NCBI GenBank assembly: GCA_902729315.2
Contig: LR746278.1
Span: forward strand, 3,543,501 to 3,607,500
DNA length: 64,000 nt
Source: Spirodela intermedia
Taxonomy: Eukaryota; Streptophyta; Magnoliopsida; Alismatales; Araceae
Reading direction: 5' to 3'
Below the pieces are notes generated by a model. That model made no database searches. It had not been told where the DNA came from and was given only the letters and a program-made list of their open reading frames with translations. A program made the translations under genes and the position numbers. Shown one piece after another: positions 61,074-64,000 of the stretch (position 1 is its first letter; the number at the start of each line of letters is the position of its first letter).

Positions 61074-64000
61074 GGAGACGGGTGTGAACCACACCCAAGT
61101 CATCTCAACTATTGAGAGCATTGAGTCTAATGTTTGTGTTTTTAGGTTGGTGGGATCAAATGCTTGTTCAATGTGAATTATATTTCTCAGTCATTGTTCT
61201 TATGTTCTTGCTTTCTTTGCACCATTCATATTCTTATTTAAATGTGAAGTAATGAGTGTGACCTTGCACCATAATCTTCTATTGGTGCTTCTATACTTCA
61301 CGGATAACAAAAGTGTACATTCCCTCAAGTTTGACGTAAATATCAATAATTCAACAAAGAAAACTACAGCTTTCACCTAATTATAGGCAGCAAAAACACA
61401 TAATTAAGTGCGTATTTCACCTAGGATTTAATGGAACCCAAATAGGCAAGAACTTGTGTGGTACTTGGAGAGAAGAGTTGCTCAGATGGCATAATCACTA
61501 TATAAACTGTACGAAATACCATATTCTGTATTTTGGATTTTAGCTATCAAGAGAGAGTGATTAGTGGAAAACACAATCACATGTTGAGATATTAAATCCA
61601 ACTGTATGAATACAAGAGCAAGTGATTGTATCTGCATTTGAAATAGAAATAAGATTACGCAATTACATAGATTAAGATAACGCTTTATGACACATCAGTG
61701 ATGTCATCATTTGACGAAGATATCTATTAAAGATACATTCAATTTTAAAGCCTATAAAAACTATTTCATAGATAAGGAGCAAAGTAATTTAGTAATGAAG
61801 CACATAGATTTTTGGTTTACTTTAGAACAATCTCACTTTCGTAGACTTAGAAGTATCGTTCTTCTTGTTGAGCCCTTGAATATTTATTTCAGTAAACGCG
61901 CAGCATGAATGTTATTTCCGCTTAGCAATGTCGATGAGATGTAAAAACCTAGGAGACTAAACAAATGTATCACTCACATGAAAGCTGAAAACTCCTTGTG
62001 TGCTTGGACTTAATGAGCATCAAAAATATGGGTAAGTTGACAAATCAGTTTAGTGTATCTTCTGAATAAACCACATAAATGTAAATAAAGATTTATAAGA
62101 ACAAAAGAAACACACAACAGTTTTGTCAGTAGTAGTAAATGAGAGAATAAGAAACTTAACTGAAGTCATGCCTTCAATTCCAAAATATTATCTTAAAACT
62201 CCGATATGTACGCTGGACGTTTCTGAATGTTGATTCCCATTTGGATTACTCTTGTTGATAAAAGGCCAGATCGCCAAAAAAAGGTCACAGAGGTAGGCTG
62301 AGAATGATCGACCAGTCTGGTCCAGGGGGATACTACTCACAAAAATGAGTATTGAGATGAATATTTTCTTCTTTCGGAGAGATCTGTGGATTGAGATGAG
62401 CAGCAGGATGGAAGAGAATGAGGCAGCTAGAGGTTCAGAAAATCACGATGGCTCTCTGCCTCCTTTTTTAGGTAATCTGAGAAACTAGGAAAACAGCATG
62501 AGGTAGCTAGGGTTTCCCAAAGGAGCAACTACATAGAGCGTCGCAGCTACAGTTTCCACAGCTGTTCACGTCTTATGAAAAATTGCAAAAAGTGACGTAT
62601 TGAAGGGTCATGGGGTGGGGCATGAATATCTAAAGAAAGAGAGCAAGGTAATTGTTTCCAATAGCCGTTGGTAGATGCGAATATTTTTCACATCTGTGCA
62701 GATTATTATAGATGATCATATCTGACACACTAAGTTTATATAAGGGAATAGTTACGACTATTCACATGTCACATATATGTAAAAAATAGTAACGTATTGA
62801 GTTTATGTTACTTGTCAAGTCTAGTTTCAGATCCTACACATCAATAAAATATTTTGTCCAAATGATTGGAAAATATTCACAACCATTTTTAACATGAGTT
62901 TATTGACTTTATTTTATAAATAAGTTGAGATAGACCTTTCACAATTGGGTTACGATGTGAACTATGGCATCATTTTTAATGGTTTGATACCATTTTTGAT
63001 GCTAGTCATCACTAATTATGATTTTGGAAAGCTATGCAACCTTGCAATTGATCCTAGAAGGTAAACATTTTTTAAATTCATGGGAACACAAGTTAGCATA
63101 CACAAGAACTTTGGCCTTTAATTAACTTAACGTAGTGAAAACAAAGATCGTTGATTCCTTGCGAAGGGTTGCTGACGTTTGCCTCCTTGGATAATGCCAG
63201 GCTGGTGCTGACGGCCGCAGCCAACACCACTGTAGACTGTGCAATCTCCAAAAACACCAGAAAGCCGAAATTAAACTTAGCGATGTTATAGAGCTATTTT
63301 CGGAATACGATAACCTTCGTATTATTATGATAAGAATTAACGAACGTACAAGGATGGGCGGCTATTTAGAATCCAAAAGAGTTCAAATATGACTCCTCCT
63401 AGCCGACACGATTCATGCGTGTGGTGTAACGAACAGTTTCATATTGTAAGACCGTACATTTTGTGAGTCATCCAGTGATGAGATTTTGAAAATTAGAGCA
63501 ACAAATATTTAAACCTCAATCGTGTTCTACTTTATTGCCCGCTGATCATGAAGACCAGATGGGCTCATGCATGGCTTAATCAGCTGCTTGAGCCTTTCCT
63601 GTGGAGAGCGAGATTCCTCCACTGGCCAATTACGACATTGCTCGCTCGGGGGAGCATGCGTTTAGAAAGTTACCAAGGAATAAGATTTATTAATCATTCC
63701 AGTAACGTTTCAAACCTGAATTGTGCGTATAAAATGCAGATTGTCGTTTAATGTGGCTTGTCTAAAATGCATGCATTAAATGGCCCATTTATGGGCTGAG
63801 CACATCACGAACTGGGCAGAAACCGTTCGGTACCTCGCAGGTAGCTGTGAGGTGCCTAAATAGAGGGGTCACCTCCTCTCATTTGAAGTAGCACAAGCAA
63901 CCCTCGTTTGAAGTAGCACAAGCAACCCTCGTCTACCCTTGTTCCACCATAGAGAGAGAGTGTTTGATCAAGGATCAGAAGGCTAAGATCAAGGATCCGT
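61074..64000. other. Downstream of MADS copy C: duplicated segment and window end
   Basis: 61074 to about 63230 is collinear with the region downstream of copy B. No other gene is supported. A 25-bp tandem duplication (63882-63906 and 63907-63931, TTTGAAGTAGCACAAGCAAC then CCTCG) lies near the end, in a stretch that resembles a promoter or LTR but cannot be classified. Confidence 0.55.

Overview
This is plant nuclear DNA: spliced GT-AG genes of plant-specific or plant-type families, long AT-rich introns, very many (GA)n/(CT)n microsatellites, and decayed Ty1/Copia and Ty3/Gypsy retroelements. Several coding regions are very GC-rich (CCCH, LIN-like and trihelix genes) while others are AT-richer (CLB, TIM14, MADS). 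That bimodality suggests a monocot, possibly non-grass, but this is inference and I cannot name a species.

Layout. 1.6-12.0 kb (+): an 11-exon CLB/SYT7-type extended synaptotagmin (TM + SMP + one C2). 13.5-14.3 kb (+): an intronless arginine-rich tandem CCCH zinc-finger gene. 14.3-20.2 kb: AT-rich intergenic DNA. 20.2-23.7 kb (+): a LIN/CERBERUS-related ARM-repeat gene. 24.4-27.2 kb (-): APC11, the RING-H2 subunit of the anaphase-promoting complex, tail-to-tail with the LIN-like gene; most of its last exon has been copied twice more downstream, each copy bounded by (GA)n. 29.0-30.7 kb (-): an SH4/ASR3-type trihelix transcription factor. 32.6-35.5 kb (+): TIM14/PAM18, the J-protein of the mitochondrial presequence import motor, whose start codon appears to sit alone before a U12-type intron.

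36-44 kb is a graveyard of interleaved Copia (minus strand) and Gypsy (plus strand) relics. 44-49 kb is AT-rich repeat-laden DNA with small tandem repeats and a perfect hairpin. 49-63 kb holds three copies of a type I (M-gamma-like) MADS-box gene. Copy A (-) and copy B (+) form a head-to-head inverted pair and are both broken; copy C (+, 60.0-61.1 kb) is intact. B and C lie in a segmental duplication of several kb, and comparing them exposes a ~1.9 kb insertion in the B segment flanked by a 7-bp duplication.

The genes do not form a pathway; as usual in plants they are independent neighbours. The observations most worth checking are the APC11 terminal-exon triplication, the two U12-like introns, and the birth-and-death MADS cluster with its unusual intron and N-terminal extension. 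I saw no prokaryotic system, CRISPR array or phage.
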